Origin: Auriscalpium vulgare
Taxonomy: Eukaryota > Basidiomycota > Agaricomycetes > Russulales > Auriscalpiaceae
Length of the DNA: 64,000 nucleotides
Direction of reading: 5' to 3'
NCBI GenBank assembly: GCA_019915015.1
Contig: JAHBBC010000005.1
Span: 1 to 64,000, forward strand
The number at the start of each line of letters is the position of its first letter. Positions within the stretch are counted from its first letter, which is position 1. Under the pieces are notes generated by a model. The model ran no database searches, was not told the origin of the DNA, and was given only the letters and a program-made list of their open reading frames with translations. The translations under genes and the position numbers were made by a program. Positions 20,582-32,144 of this stretch are shown here, one piece after another.

Positions 20582-22389
20582 ATGGCATCATCAGTTTTTT
20601 ACAAGTTCAAGTCTCAGAGAGACGAGTCTCGGGTGACCTTTGATGGCACGGGCATCTCTGTCTTCGACCTGAAGAAAGAGATCATATTAGCCAACAACCT
20701 TGGCAAGGCCAATTGACTTCGATCTCGCCGTGCTCGATAGCTCGTCTGGTGAAGGTGCGTCACGTCTTCCTCCCGCAGCAGCTCTCCAACTTACCAGCCT
20801 GGCGTGGCAGAGTTCAAAGATGATTCCCGCATTATCCCGCGCTCGTCGTCAGTCATCGTGAAGCGCGTGCCTCCAGCGCGGCCAGGGAGGGGTAAGGCAG
20901 CTATGTACATCGCTGGCGCCGGAGCATCATCTGCTCCAGCGACCGACCTGATGCAGGCCGGCAGTACCGCTGGCTCCTCAGGCTCGTGGAGCAAGGGCGG
21001 CATGTCCAAACGCTTCAACGGAGAGCCGTCGTCGAAGTCCTCGGCGGTGCGTGCGCACCCCTTCACCGGAGCCGAGCCGCTGACACGCTCGCAGAGTTCC
21101 ACGCCGTCTGCAACCCCCAAGTCCACCGTCCTCTCCGCAGAGGACGAGGCCGCCGCGGTCGCCGCCATGTTCCAGGCCCAGACCGACAACTGGGAGGAGA
21201 CGCAGGAGAAAATGTCACAGTCCGTGTCGCGTTTCGTGTGTCCAGTAGTAGTGTCGTCTAATGCATGCGCGCTTTCTTTTGGCCGACGTGCACCCCTCTA
21301 GCGCGCAGCGTATCTACACTAACCCCCGCACGACGACGTTCAACAGAGGCGGCGGCGCGGCGAAGCCCTTCACGCCGCATCATCAGCACCCTCAGAACGA
21401 CCGCCCGTTGCCCCCGAGCTACGTATGCTATCGATGTGGACAGAAAGGTCAGTCGTCTGTCCATCGCGCGTGCTTCGACTGACGCGCGTCGCATCGCAAG
21501 GCCATTGGATTCAGGACTGTCCGACGAACAGTGATCGCGAGTTCGACAACAAGCCGCGCATCAAGCGCACGACCGGCATTCCTCGCAGTTTCCTCAAAGC
21601 CGTCGACAGCCCCGGGGGCTCGCAGCTAGGGCAGGGCGTCATGGTGACGCCGGAGGGCGGTTATGTTGTCGCGCAGCCTGACTCGTGAGCAGCCTCAACT
21701 TTAGGAAGCACGGTCACTAAACCTTCCCGCAGAGCATCGTGGCAAATGCAAGTAACCAAACCAAATGGTCTGTCAGAGATCGAAATCCGCGAACGTCCTT
21801 CAAAGGACCCTTCGATCGTGTGTTCCATCGACAACCAGATCTTCCGCGACGCCGTGAAGACGCCGTGCTGCGGCAAAGCGTACTGCGAGGAGTGCATACA
21901 GACACACCTGCTTGAGAAGGACTTCATATGCCTGAACTGTGGGACAAAGGTCGCGTCGCTGGACAAGCTCTCGTCGACAAGCCGATGCGGACGAAGGTCG
22001 GGGACTACATTGAAAGGGAGATCGAGGCAAGCAAGGAAGAGGAGCGCGTCGCGAACGGCGAGGCGCCGGGATCAGGCTGCAGCGCGCCGCCATCGCAGGT
22101 ACGCATCCCTTCCCCATATCCACACGTCTTTCCCATTCTCAAGAGCAATTAGACACAGACCCCCGCGCCCGAGGCGACGTCTCCTGAGCAGTTCGCCGCG
22201 CAGCAGATCTCGTCGGACCTCGCGATCGCGGACAGCATCCCGCACACGCAGGCGCAGATCACGCAGCTCGCGCAGATGCTGCAGAACGCGTCGCTCCCGG
22301 CGGCGGTGCGCCAGCAGACGGAGGCGCAGCACCGCGACCTGCAGGTGCAGCTCGCGCAGGCGCAGGCGGTGAGCGTCACACACACTTAG
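20582..22389 (+). CDS. mpe1: Mpe1-type subunit of the mRNA cleavage/polyadenylation factor, with two frame breaks
   Basis: Mpe1/RBBP6 proteins belong to the CPF/CPSF nuclease-poly(A) polymerase machinery. The start MASSVFYKFKSQRDESRVTF is a DWNN ubiquitin-like domain. After an intron (20754-20810) it continues EFKDDSRIIPRSSSVIVKR. A CCHC zinc knuckle (CYRCGQKGHWIQDC, spanning an intron near 21450) follows, then a RING/U-box-like finger (CSIDNQIF...CCGKAYCEEC...CLNCGTK) and a Gln-rich tail. Two frame problems interrupt an otherwise family-like protein. At 20710-20714 the frame reads GCC AAT TGA where AND is expected (one extra T). At about 21972 one base is missing between KL and VDKPMRTKV. 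Because Mpe1 is essential in yeast, either these are assembly errors, or this is a dead copy. The neighbouring genes show no such lesions. Confidence 0.85.
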
Positions 22390-22871
22390 TTTTCCTGATT
22401 ACCCATGCAATGCGCAGTGATTGCGCATCATGAATCCTCCTCTCGAAACTGCTCGGCCATGTTCAAGTCACAATGCAAGGTGGAGCGTCGCGGGCTGCCC
22501 TGGGTTGGGCGGCGCGCTGGAGCCTGAGGTGCGCCGGGGTTGGGTGCACTGGCAAGGGCGAGTTGGACACTCCAGCCCAGCCTATGAATGGATGCTGGGC
22601 ACACAACAACTAGTACAGAGCAGTAGATCTAGACAGTGATAAATGTGTATAGTATGGAATATATTACATGTACACGGCGATGCGCGAGTGATGACGAACA
22701 TGACAAACAGACAGACAAGACACATATATACTTCGAATGTATGATACAACACAATGTTCCCGACAACCAAAATACCAACGAAGTGAATGTAAGAACAGGA
22801 ACCCAGCGCGTGTGGGATGAGCATCGCGCCGCCGGGCGAGGGCATCCAGGTGTGCACCTGCTTGCGGCGCT
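22390..22871. other. Intergenic region between convergent genes
   Basis: AT-richer than its surroundings (22620-22780), with no open frame of interest. Probably 3' untranslated and terminator sequence of mpe1 and of the minus-strand gene ending at 22872. Confidence 0.5.
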
Positions 22872-23478
22872 TCAGGCGGCGGCGCGGGTGTTGCAATGGA
22901 TCACGGCGCCGGGAGAGGGTGATAGTCGAGGCGCGATGTCCCGGCGCGCGGGCGCGGGAGAGCGACGGCGGGAGAGGGCCTGCGGGCGCACGCAGAAGGG
23001 ACGGCGACGCGGGCGACGGGTCTGCGAACGCGCTCCCGGGCCTGCAGCACTAAAAAAAGTCAGCAAACATCCCGGCCATGCAATGCGAAGGCGGACTCAC
23101 CTGTCCTCCACCGCCGACTCTACGTCCGACTCGACGACGACGTCGTCGTTGCGCTCGCGGCGCATGGCGAAGGTCTGCTCGCGCGTGAGGCACACGAGCG
23201 CGGCGGCGTTCTCCTCGTGGAGGCGGCGCCCGGCGCCCTCATCATCCTCCTCCTCCGCGGCGGGGACCGCGGGCACTGGTGTGGGTGTGAGCAATTGTGG
23301 GCGCGGGGACGGTGGGGAGATGAGTGCGTCGAGGTAGAGGCGGCGGAAGGGCGGGAGGATGTAGGGGACGAGGTATCGGTTGAGGGCGGTGGTGGGGACG
23401 GGTGCGTGGCAGGCGGGGCAGGCGGGGCAGGCGGCATTGATAAGATAAGATAGCAGTGACGAAAGCACGATGAAGGGG
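22872..23478 (-). CDS. 3' part of an unrecognised gene with CPAC motifs, 5' end cut by the inverted repeat
   Basis: On the minus strand the frame enters from the repeat and reads ACPACPACHAPVPTTALNRY, LVPYILPPFRRLYLDAL, then an acidic Pro-rich stretch. It splices at GACAG|GTGAGT (about 23100) to ..TTTTTTAG|TGCTGCAGG and runs to a stop at 22872. The CPACHAPVP segment resembles the last Cys pair of a RING finger, but the first half of such a finger is not visible; a tandem TGCCCCGCC repeat may instead create the Cys pattern. No start codon is found before the 67-bp repeat, so the gene looks 5'-truncated. Confidence 0.4.
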
Positions 23479-23545
23479 CGATGAAGGGTGTCAGAACAGC
23501 CTCGCAGGCTGTTTCTAAAAACAGCCTCGGAGCGTGCCCGCCGTG
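23479..23545 (-). repeat. Right arm of the 67-bp inverted repeat
   Basis: Partner of 20303-20369. It carries the same hairpin. The repeat contributes an open frame in both places (AVFRNSLRGCSDTLHR), which is coincidental or a remnant of a repeat-encoded exon. Confidence 0.85.
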
Positions 23546-24223
23546 TCGACTGCAAGGTGCGAAATCTTCTTGAAAGCTCTGATGGACAACTCATGGATTT
23601 TGCTGGTAGGCGTATAGGTGGTCACGGAATGGCTGCGCACAGTCTGAGTCTGTGCTCCAAGTTCCTCTCTCTGCCAATCTTCACGACTGCCTTTTTACTT
23701 GTCCGCATTGGTACCTCAGGCCTGACGCCGCCTGAGTGCGTATCTCCATGTACCATACAATCCGTCCTCGTGAGTCTCACACGCAACAGTTCATCATTTG
23801 CAAGGTCCAAAATCCCAGGAACGCGCCGACCATCATGGCATGCGTGACCCACCATCCTTACGCCAGATCAGTGCCAAACGAGGCTCACCAATAGCTCATA
23901 GGCAACTCAAGCAACACCCGGGAGTTCAGCCTCTTACCTCTGGCGCTGATGGAAAAGTCCCCTCTGGCAATCTCGGTGAGGGCCCGGAGGGGCATCTCCA
24001 TCGCAGCCCACTCGCCAATGATGGAAGTGACAGCTACGGATTCTCTGCCGTAGCAATAGTATACACAGTTCATACATAGCTTCGGCGCCACGCTTCTACT
24101 TATGGCGCTGCGCTTCCTCCCCTGGTAGCGACAGTCTCACGCGTGCCTCACCTTGGCACGTAATATTAGGCCTTCAACTTCTATGCCTCGTACCAACTAT
24201 CCCCCTTTCCCCGCGACAACAGC
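23546..24223. other. Intergenic, no gene supported
   Basis: A 93-codon open frame at 23798-24079 lacks motifs and splice structure. The last 150 bp are the probable promoter of the next gene. Confidence 0.4.
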
Positions 24224-26097
24224 ATGCCGAAGCACACCGACCCTGCCACCATTGGCGAGGACTTGGGTGCGTCTGCGAAACCTGCACGCGTGCTGATTAC
24301 CTGGCTGACAATAACGGCTCGCCGCAAAGTGCTGCTTATGAAGCTTGCACACCTCTTCATAGGCATATTTGTGTTCGTTCCTCGTGTCCTGTGCGCGTCT
24401 GGTGTACGCGCTGACAAAACCGCTCGTTTTCTTCGGCACTTCTGTATAGCTGGGATCTGGTGACTACGCTAGACTTCGAATGGAGCCTCGTCGTCGGCGC
24501 GCGTCCGTTCAGGTGGACAGTGTGGGTGCGTTCTACAATTTTTTTTTCGTGTCGCAATCACCAAAATCGGTGACCCTACTCAGCTTCACACCGGCAGTCG
24601 TGTATGCGCTCTCGGAGCGGCGATCCTCATCCTCGCGAGCCTAGACGCCACCGCGGAGATAGATTGCAAGGTGAGTGGGCATTCACGGTGTTTGTATCCA
24701 TGTGCCAACACGATCCCACCTCGCAGGTATGGGTCCGTAGCGAATGGGTACGATCAATCACCGCCCTTTGCTTTGACATGCAAATGCCTGATTTGTTTTC
24801 TCAAACAAGATCCTGGGCACCTGCGCTCCCTTGCTTGCGTCCGTGTTGATCGTTTTGCGAGTGTGAGTTGCCCTCTCAATTCATTAAATGGTCCGACCAA
24901 GACATTGTTTCCTGACAGCGTTGCTATCTGGGAGCGCAACAAATTCGTCGTCGCATTTGTAGTGGCCGCGACGCTCGCGAATATCGCTCTTATCATCCAA
25001 AGTCAGTTCCCATGCTCGAATTTGTAAACCGCAGAGTCCCGCACCACAGCTTTCTAACTTGCTCTTGGCAGACTTCGTGACCGTTCGTCTCTCGCGTCTT
25101 TCTCACACAGCGGTTCCCTGATGAATAACAGGCGAAATCCGAGTGGAGCCCGCAGGCAAGCACCTGCGCCATTGTCGACCCACTCGCCCGCCGCGGTTAC
25201 GTGTTCTCAATCTGTGCAACCGAAATCGCGCTGCTGGTGCTCATGCTGTTCGGTCTCCTGCGCTGGAACGTATCTGGTAGCCGCCAGGGCATATTCAGCC
25301 TGATGTACAAACAGGTACGTACGTACGCGCGTTGGTGAAGGTAGCCGGATTGTTCACAGCGGCACAGGGTTTCTCGTGGATGGTCATAGTGACATTGTCA
25401 GGAGTGCCGGCAGCGGTGAGGAATATATTGTTCCCGTCACGTAGCGTCTCACGAACTGTCTAGATCATGCTTATTTGGAATATCGACGGTAATATTTACC
25501 CACGCCGTATGTACTACGGCAAGCTCACGGTTACCTTGGCCCGCAGATCCTTGGAATGAGGTCAGGCTCCCGTACGTTGCTTTTCCACTTACTGTGACTG
25601 ACGTTGAGATCCAGACTTTCACTATCTCCGCATGTGAGTTTCGCGTTACACGTTCTCGGTCCAGCCCCATTGACTTCCCCCCAAGGTTTATTTCCGTACG
25701 TCTCTGCACGCCTCCTGGACGGATCTTTGCGGGCGTCCGCTGATGGTCGCTGTGCTCGTACCTCGCACCTTTCAGGACCATCGGCGCCACGCACCTTTAT
25801 CGAAGCCTCCTCGACTACAACTCTGTCAGAGATCTAAAATTATTTTCTTCGGGCGTTACGACGTGTGCATCTTTGTCACGGCTTCTTCAGCGTTCACTCG
25901 TCTCATCTTCTCGACTTTTTGCAGAGATATTGCTCCATCCCGATCGTTGCGTACATCTACTACTGCCGGGTTTTCCCAGTCCTGGCAACACGGCGCGCGC
26001 ACACGACATCCTGCGCCTCATAGAGAGCCTTTCGTTGATATGTAGCAGTAATGTATTTTCATGTTCTGAGGTGCGCACCCTCCCGACTTGCAATTGA
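24224..26097 (+). CDS. Multi-pass membrane protein of a basidiomycete-specific family (paralogue of 59181-60959)
   Basis: Function unknown. The family has about seven membrane segments and a signature WDLVTTLDFEW...RPFRWTVW after the first segment, resembling the DUF6533-type proteins common in mushrooms. Joined exons give CALGAAILILASLDATAEID, ILGTCAPLLASVLIVL, VVAIWERNKFVVAFVVAATL, ICATEIALLVLMLFGLLRW, QGFSWMVIVTLSGVPAA and IGATHLYRSLLDYN. Each hydrophobic block is bounded by plausible GT-AG introns. The first exon (from ATG 24224) and the exon after TVW are the least certain; there an intron at about 24531 must end shortly before HTGSRVCAL. The C-terminus past 25833 is open to 26097. The same architecture recurs in the minus-strand gene at 59181-60959. 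Confidence 0.6.
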
Positions 26098-26481
26098 CGG
26101 AAACTGACTTATGCATTCATGACCTGCTCTGTTCCAGTCTTGTAGCGTGTAGCTGTTGAGTAAAATTTGAAGAGCCCCGAGCAGCGCATGCGTGTATTCG
26201 CTGATAGCCGCTGCCCCTTCGCAAGATGTAGCCTGTCTGCCACTCCGAAAGTATGACGACTGAGGATCGACTTGCTGCGTCTTTGGACCGGAAAACGACC
26301 CAGAGTACTGTTTAGCGGGGGAACCAGTGAGCAACTTCCAATAATGATCGACATTATAAAGAAAGCGGCAGTGTTTCAGTAAACTCGATCGTCGCGGACT
26401 GTGGCCTCGCGACGCGCCGCGCGGGTACCATCACATGACCTTCTACACTACACGTGCCCCGGTTTTCCCAAGCGCTCTCGA
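26098..26481. other. Intergenic, 3' and 5' flanks
   Basis: No gene seen. Overlapping minus-strand frames (26059-26354) lack motifs. Contains the distal promoter of the BAG gene. Confidence 0.4.
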
Positions 26482-26494
26482 TTCTCGAACATTC
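26482..26494 (+). promoter_or_regulatory. Heat-shock element upstream of the BAG co-chaperone gene
   Basis: TTCTCGAACATTC is three perfectly spaced inverted nTTCn/nGAAn units, the binding site of trimeric heat-shock factor. It lies about 180 bp before the ATG and 100 bp before a TATA box, in front of a gene whose product would act on Hsp70. Confidence 0.65.
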
Positions 26495-26595
26495 CGCACC
26501 TGTCTCGCCTGCTCCCGACACCGCTCGCAAGTCCTGCCCCGACACCAAGAGGCAAGATGGCAGGCGAACCCTCTCGAACACCCTCCCGCGCACGT

Positions 26596-26601
26596 TATAA
26601 A
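26596..26601 (+). promoter_or_regulatory. TATA box of the BAG-domain gene
   Basis: TATAAA, 74 bp before ATG 26675 and downstream of the heat-shock element. Confidence 0.5.
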
Positions 26602-26674
26602 CTCCCACCTGCGCACTAGCCTCGTCATAGAGCTTATCTGCCAACTCACTATCTCACTCACCCAACACGCTGGT

Positions 26675-27681
26675 ATGTTCGGCTACAGCCCATACTCTTA
26701 CGCCCGCACGCCGAGCGCGTACGCCTCGCCATACGAGCAGAGGTACCTCTCGCAGCGCGACCGCGCGGCTTATTTGCAAGCGCTCCAGCGCCAGCGGCGT
26801 GCACACACCGCCCGCGCGAGCTACAACCCGTATTACGGCGGGTTCTACGACCCGATGGACGTGGAAGACGCGGAGGATCTCTACGGGTATCCCGGCGCCG
26901 CGATAGAGCGCGAGCGTGAGAGGGAGGAGATGATGCGAGACGCGCTCGCGCAGCTGTATGCGCGAGGGCGCGCGCCGGCAGCAGATGAGCGTGAACAGGT
27001 ATGTGCATCAGTGCTGGGAAGAAATCCGCGAAGAGTCTCATCAATGTTGCGTAGGTGAACAAAATGAGACGCACTGCGCCTCATAGTCAGAGTCCGCGAC
27101 GCCCGACACCCTCGCCTTCGCGCGCATCATGCAAGGCACGCACCACAATCCCCATACACTCGTCGCCTCCCACACAACAACGTCAACCCACCGCCAGTCC
27201 ATCTTCCCCGACATCGCCGTCTCCTTCCCGGCCACCCACACCGACACCGACCTACACCGACGCGCACATTGCCGCCGCCAACAAGATCACCTCTTTCTAT
27301 CGGCGCGTCCAATCCGTGCGCGCCATCCGCGCGGTGGAGAAGCAGTTCGCGCAGCTGCGCGCGGAGTTTGTTCCCCCCGACGTTCTCGATTACGAGTCTG
27401 CGGACGGCACCGTGATCTCGGTTCGCGTGCCGACGTCCTTGGCCACCAGGACAGACGGAGACGACGTCGTGCCGCGGCTCGCGTATACCGCGCATACCCG
27501 TCCGGTGCATGCGTACGGGGACGGGCTGGTGCGGCTGCTGAATGCGCTCGATGCGGTGCCGAGCGCGGGCGATGGGCTGGTGCGGGGCGAGCGGCGGGCG
27601 GCGGTGCGCGCTGTGGAAGGCGAGGCGGCGCGGTTGGAGGCGTGGTGGCGGGGCGTGTGGGCAGGCAGGAATATCGGTTGA
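26675..27681 (+). CDS. BAG-domain protein, Hsp70 nucleotide-exchange co-chaperone
   Basis: BAG domains bind the ATPase domain of Hsp70 and promote nucleotide and client release. The N-terminus is Tyr/Pro/Ala-rich and probably disordered (MFGYSPYSYARTPSAYASPY), followed by a charged helix (EREREREEMMRDALAQLYAR). One intron (GTATGT at 26999 to GCGTAG at 27054) is spliced in frame to VNKMRRTAPHSQS. After a Ser/Pro linker comes an IQ-like/helical segment, AANKITSFYRRVQSVRAIRA, then the C-terminal helical bundle (GDGLVRLLNALDAVPSAGDG; RRAAVRAVEGEAARLEAWWR) typical of BAG domains. About 318 residues in all. A heat-shock element upstream agrees with the role. The Met at 26675 is chosen because the frame upstream overlaps the TATA box. 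Confidence 0.8.
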
Positions 27682-28080
27682 GAGGGGAGGACGACGCTGA
27701 TGTGCGGTCATGTAGAACGATGTGATGTTGCGTTGTTGCCTGGTAGATCTGTGAGCGATGAGGCGCCGGGACGCTGGCTGCATGCGGCGTTGCCTGGCGT
27801 TGCTGGTCTAAGATGCCAGGATTCAGAGCCGCCTGATGCCATCACCGTGGAACGACCTTCTGATCCTGCGCACGCCCCGGCCCCTGTCTCTCCAGGGGGC
27901 CGATAAGTGCGCCCCTCCCTCCTGTTCGCGCGGACAGTGGCGCCACCGGCCGTCTGGACTCGGCGTTCGCCCGACTCTTAAATCACCAGTCTACTTGCTC
28001 CAGTTGCGGCTCTGCTTCACCCGTGCGTCTCCTCTCCCCCACGCGTCCCTACATCCACTCGGGCCCCCAACGCAACGGGA
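27682..28080. other. Intergenic between the BAG gene and the second P450
   Basis: No gene seen; 3' flank and promoter. No strong TATA box; a TTAAAT lies near 27978. Confidence 0.45.
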
Positions 28081-30254
28081 ATGGCCGCCACATACACTCT
28101 GCGCTGGCTGGACTGTGCCGCCCTCGCCCTCGCCCTCTATTTCCTGCGCGCGTGGGCCCGCGCGAGGCGGCGCGCGGGGCGTCTGCCGCTCCCACCGGGT
28201 CCCCCGCCGCTGCCCGTGCTCGGGAACCTGCTCGATATCCCGCGCGAGAAGCCGTGGCTCACATACACCGCATGGGGCAAGCAGTACGGTGCGTCTTCAC
28301 CAGACTCGTTCTGCCGTTATAGCATTTGGCACGTGGGGACGAGAACCCGGCAACGCGGTGCCATAGCGCTCGGTGGATCGCAAGGCTAACGCGCTTCGGC
28401 AGGCGAAGTGACATCGCTAACGGTCCCCGGGCGCATAATTGTGTTCGTCAACTCGGCGCGTGCGGCGAAGGACCTGTTCGAGCGCACCGGGACCCGCTAT
28501 CTGGACCGTCCGGTCATCCCCATGATGGACATGTGGGTTCCCTCACTCGCTAGACGTGCATGTATGCTAATTCGAAGGATTGTGTGGTAAGGATGGAGGC
28601 GCACTTCAACCTCGCCATCACACGCTACTCGGACAAGTGGCGCGTCGAGCGGCGCATCATCGATCAGAGCCTGCGCCCGAGCGCGGCGGTTGCATACCTC
28701 GGCATGCAGCGGACCAAGGCACATGCTTTCCTCCGCCAGGTCTTGCACCACCCCGAGAACCACATGGAGTACCTCAAGCAGTACGCTCCCTTCCTTGTCT
28801 GGTCTGTTTTGGGCTGACGTATCGCGGCGTGGGCAGCTTCACCGGCGCGGTGGTGATGTCGCTCGTGTACGGGTACGAGGTGAAAGAGGAGAACGACCAC
28901 TTCATCGCGATCGCGGAGAAGCTGCTTAACCTCGCGTCCGAGTCGATCCTCCCGGGCGCACTCCTCGTGAATGACTTTCCCGTTCGTGCGTCCGCCCCTC
29001 GATATCTGTTTAATTACACGTGCGCGTGACTCATGCGCGATTACTTACTGTTGCAGTGCGCCACCTGCCGGACTGGCTCCCAGGCATGGGCTTCAAGGAC
29101 CGTGCTCGCCACGGCGTGCAGCTCAGCAAGGAGATGGTCAACGCGCCGTTCGACCGCGTCAAGGAGGAGATGGTGCGCACGCTGAGATTGCCTCTGCTCA
29201 TGTGAAAATGACTGGGCTGCAGGAAAAGGGCACCGCGCGGCGGTCGCTCGTGCGGGACAACCTCCTTGAGATGGAAGGCGATGGGGAGGAGGGTGCGCTA
29301 CGCAACGCCGCCGCGTCTGTATATGCTGGTGCGCCCCCTTTCCGTCCTTTATCCCTTCCACCCGCTCAGTTCCGCATTCCTCACTCAGCGGGCGCCGAGA
29401 CAGTGAGCAACTCTATTTTCCCCCAAGAAAACCGCGCTGACACCGCCGCAGACAATCTCCACGCTCTCCACGTTTTTCCTCATCCTCCTCCTCTACCCAG
29501 ACGTGCAGGCGCGTGCGCAGGCGGAGCTCGACGCCGTCCTCGGGGGCGCGCGCCTGCCGGACTATGCCGACCGCGCGGCGCTGCCGTACGTGGACGCGGT
29601 ATGCAAGGAGCTGCTGCGCTGGCGCCTCGTGCTTCCGCTCGGCGTCGCGCATGCCACGACGGAAGATGACGTGTACAACGGATACTTCATTCCCAAAGGT
29701 GCGTGGATGGGGTCTGTCGTGGTGGGGAACGCGAAGGCTGACGGATGGGCAGGCGCGACGGTGCTGCCGAACGCGTGGGCGATCCTGCACGACGAGGCGG
29801 CGTATCCCGAGCCAGACGCGTTCCGCCCGGAGCGCTACCTCGCGCCGGATGGCAGCGTGCGCGACGACCCGCTGCTGCCCGCCGCATTCGGCTTCGGGCG
29901 CAGGTGCGTATTTTCCTCCGATCTGCGTCAAAGCTGATTTGACTGACGTGCGGGTGACGGCAGGATGTGCCCCGGGCGCCACCTCGTCGACACGACGCTG
30001 TGGGTGCTCGTCGCGTCGGTGCTCGCCGTATACAAGGTGGAGAAGGCGAAGGACGCGGATGGGAAGGAGATTCCCGTCGCGCCGGAGTACACGGACACGC
30101 TCATCAGGTGCGGGCCGTCGTCCTCGCTTCTCGCATTGTGTTGATGTCGTGCCGCAGCCACCCCGCGCCGTTTCAGTGCACAATCACCCCGCGACATGAG
30201 CGGTCGGTGAAGCTCATTTTGGCAACGGCTGCTGAGCGGGACCAGCAGGACTGA
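28081..30254 (+). CDS. Cytochrome P450 monooxygenase, complete, intron-rich
   Basis: Microsomal monooxygenase, probable paralogue of the P450 at 852-3035. It begins with a single membrane anchor (WLDCAALALALYFLRAW), an Arg-rich turn and LPPGPPPLPVLGN. Exons join in frame at every GT-AG intron tested: for example GAC AT|GTGGGT...GTAAG|G ATG GAG near 28530-28592, and CCC GTT C|GTGCGT...GCAG|TG CGC near 28985-29056. Motifs are AGAETT in the I-helix (across two introns, 29330-29451), ELLR (ExxR), FRPERY and FGFGRRMCPG with the haem cysteine, the last split by an intron at 29904. The stop is TGA at 30252-30254. No frame break was found. Relative to the first gene it has more GC-rich codons. Substrate unknown. 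Confidence 0.9.
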
Positions 30255-30651
30255 AGTGGAGGGGTACGGGTGCCGTCGTAGGAGAGATGTTATTGTTGTT
30301 GTTTGCACACGCTAGAGTTTGAGCCCATGTTGTGTTTGATGCTCTCATCACGCTTTGATACTGTAGACCTTGTTGTATGTTAGATTCTGCGTCGTTATGG
30401 AACTTTATGGAGAGGCCCCTGGCGAACTTGTGGCGTCCAAGTCGGTTGGACCGAGCATCTGGCCCCGGCGCCGGATTTGAGCACGGTCGACATGAGTGGT
30501 TTGCGAACCTGAGGATGTTGAAGGCGCTAGGTTCGAGAGCGGTTATTTCTGGGTGCTGTCCTTTTGGCCAGGATAGAGAAACTGGAGACTGTCCAGGTAG
30601 CACCCGCAGCGCCAGAGGGTTATGTCTCTCTGCTACGTAACTGTGCCATCG
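30255..30651. other. Intergenic before tRNA-Ala
   Basis: No gene seen; P450 3' flank and upstream region of the tRNA. Confidence 0.5.
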
Positions 30652-30758
30652 GGGCATGTAGCACAGTGGTCTAGCGCGCACGCTTTGCACTTTCGTTGCT
30701 TACAGAAGCATCAATGTGACTTTGCGTGAGGTCATGGGTTCAAATCCCATCTTGTCCA
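30652..30758 (+). tRNA. tRNA-Ala (anticodon TGC) with intron
   Basis: Begins GGGCATG and ends CTTGTCC plus discriminator A. The acceptor stem includes a G3-T70 pair, the identity element of alanine tRNAs, and one T-T mismatch. The T arm is ATGGG-TTCAAAT-CCCAT. The anticodon stem CACGC/GCGTG encloses TTTGCA, and an intron of about 33 nt follows position 37. A CTTTTTTCT run just downstream (30761-30767) would terminate RNA polymerase III. Confidence 0.88.
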
Positions 30759-32144
30759 CTCTTTTTTCTCAGTTACTTTGCGCAGGATACGTACTACGCA
30801 CACACATCTGTTTGTAGGCTAAACGATCTCATGTAAGATCCAATGTTTTCATGTGCGAGTGACGATGAGTCCGCACACCTAATGCTCTTCACCGTCACCG
30901 CATCGAATCGGCGACCAGAGCGCTCCTACTACACCTTCGCTGCATGTCCACTCCAGTGATTCAATTTCTTTACATCGGTTTCCTAATTCCACCGGGGAGG
31001 CTGAATTTTCGCTGGCATTTACCCTGTGCCGCACCTACCAGCTGTCGCCGCGTTCTTATAAGTGCGGCCCCCAGAATCTCATAGACCAGTATTTCCTTGC
31101 GAATTGGTCGATCCTTCATGATCAGAAACGATGTGCGGGACGTTACTGGCATGAATTAAGGAACGATGAGTAAATGTGTTCCGTCCTTAAGCTCAAGCGG
31201 CGGGGCCAGAATCCGTTCTTATTGCTGCATTGTGAGCTTGTTTCTGCCCCGCGCTACAATCGTGCCGTCGCGAATGTACAATGAATCATAGGTGGGCATC
31301 CGAGCGCTATTCAGAATGGATCAAGACTAATGATAATGCCTATTGCTGAGAGATGAACATGCTGTTACATACGCTACACCTCTGGGGCCCCGCATCGCTA
31401 GCGAATCTGCAGCAGAGGCTACAGAGCGGGCGCCAAGGAACGATGTGCGTTGCCCCACATGCGTAGGATCACAGCCGACATCTTTCTCCGGACGTACTAT
31501 AGCTGATGCCACGGCAATCATCAATTGAGCCTACCAATATGAAGGCCAGGCAGCTTCAATTCGCGAGAGCATTGACAGGACAGAGAGGCTGGGCTTCAAG
31601 ACGCGTTTCCGCGTCGTCGGAAGGAACTGGGACACGACATCAGTGACTGAGGAAGAGAAGGCAGACATGCAAGACGCACTGCAGATGCGCATCACTGCTC
31701 CGGGGCCAATCGCGTACGGCGAGATGGGGGTGCAGATGGGACAGCTCGATGGACTACGACAGCAAGGGCACGGCGGATCAAGAAATGATGGGTGAACGGG
31801 AACGGTGGCATCAGTTTCTTCGGTGTACAGAGACGAGGCACCGCCAGCTTGACGGCGTGAGCGCGCCGACGTGCGCGGCGGGGCGTTTCGGCGCTACCCG
31901 CTGAGGAGGTTTGAAGATGCCTGGCGCGTCCCAGTGAAAGAAAATTTTGGAAACTGCGCTGGCGGAGGTCGGGGGGCATGAGTGGGCCAGGCACTGTGGG
32001 CTCTGCGCTGGGAAGCCGAGGCGGTTGAGTGTGAAAAATGAGACTCCGCGATGTGTTGGAACCGGCGTCACGCTCGGACTGAGGCTCTGCAGTGATCGCG
32101 CGCTACGGCCCAGCACGCTCTCTCCCGCCTCTCGTCCGCCCTCC
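30759..32144. other. Intergenic; one unrecognised 88-codon open stretch at 31529-31795
   Basis: The only coding-like sequence is 31529-31795 (+), reading GGQAASIRESIDRTERLGFK and RVVGRNWDTTSVTEEEK to a stop. It has charged, non-repetitive composition but no start codon and no family I recognise; it may be a gene fragment. The rest shows nothing. The final 200 bp are the kinase promoter. Confidence 0.35.

Noticed and set aside
22872..23478. Confident RING-finger E3 ligase call
   Set aside because: Only one CPAC-type Cys pair is visible, inside a tandem TGCCCCGCC repeat that could create it by chance.
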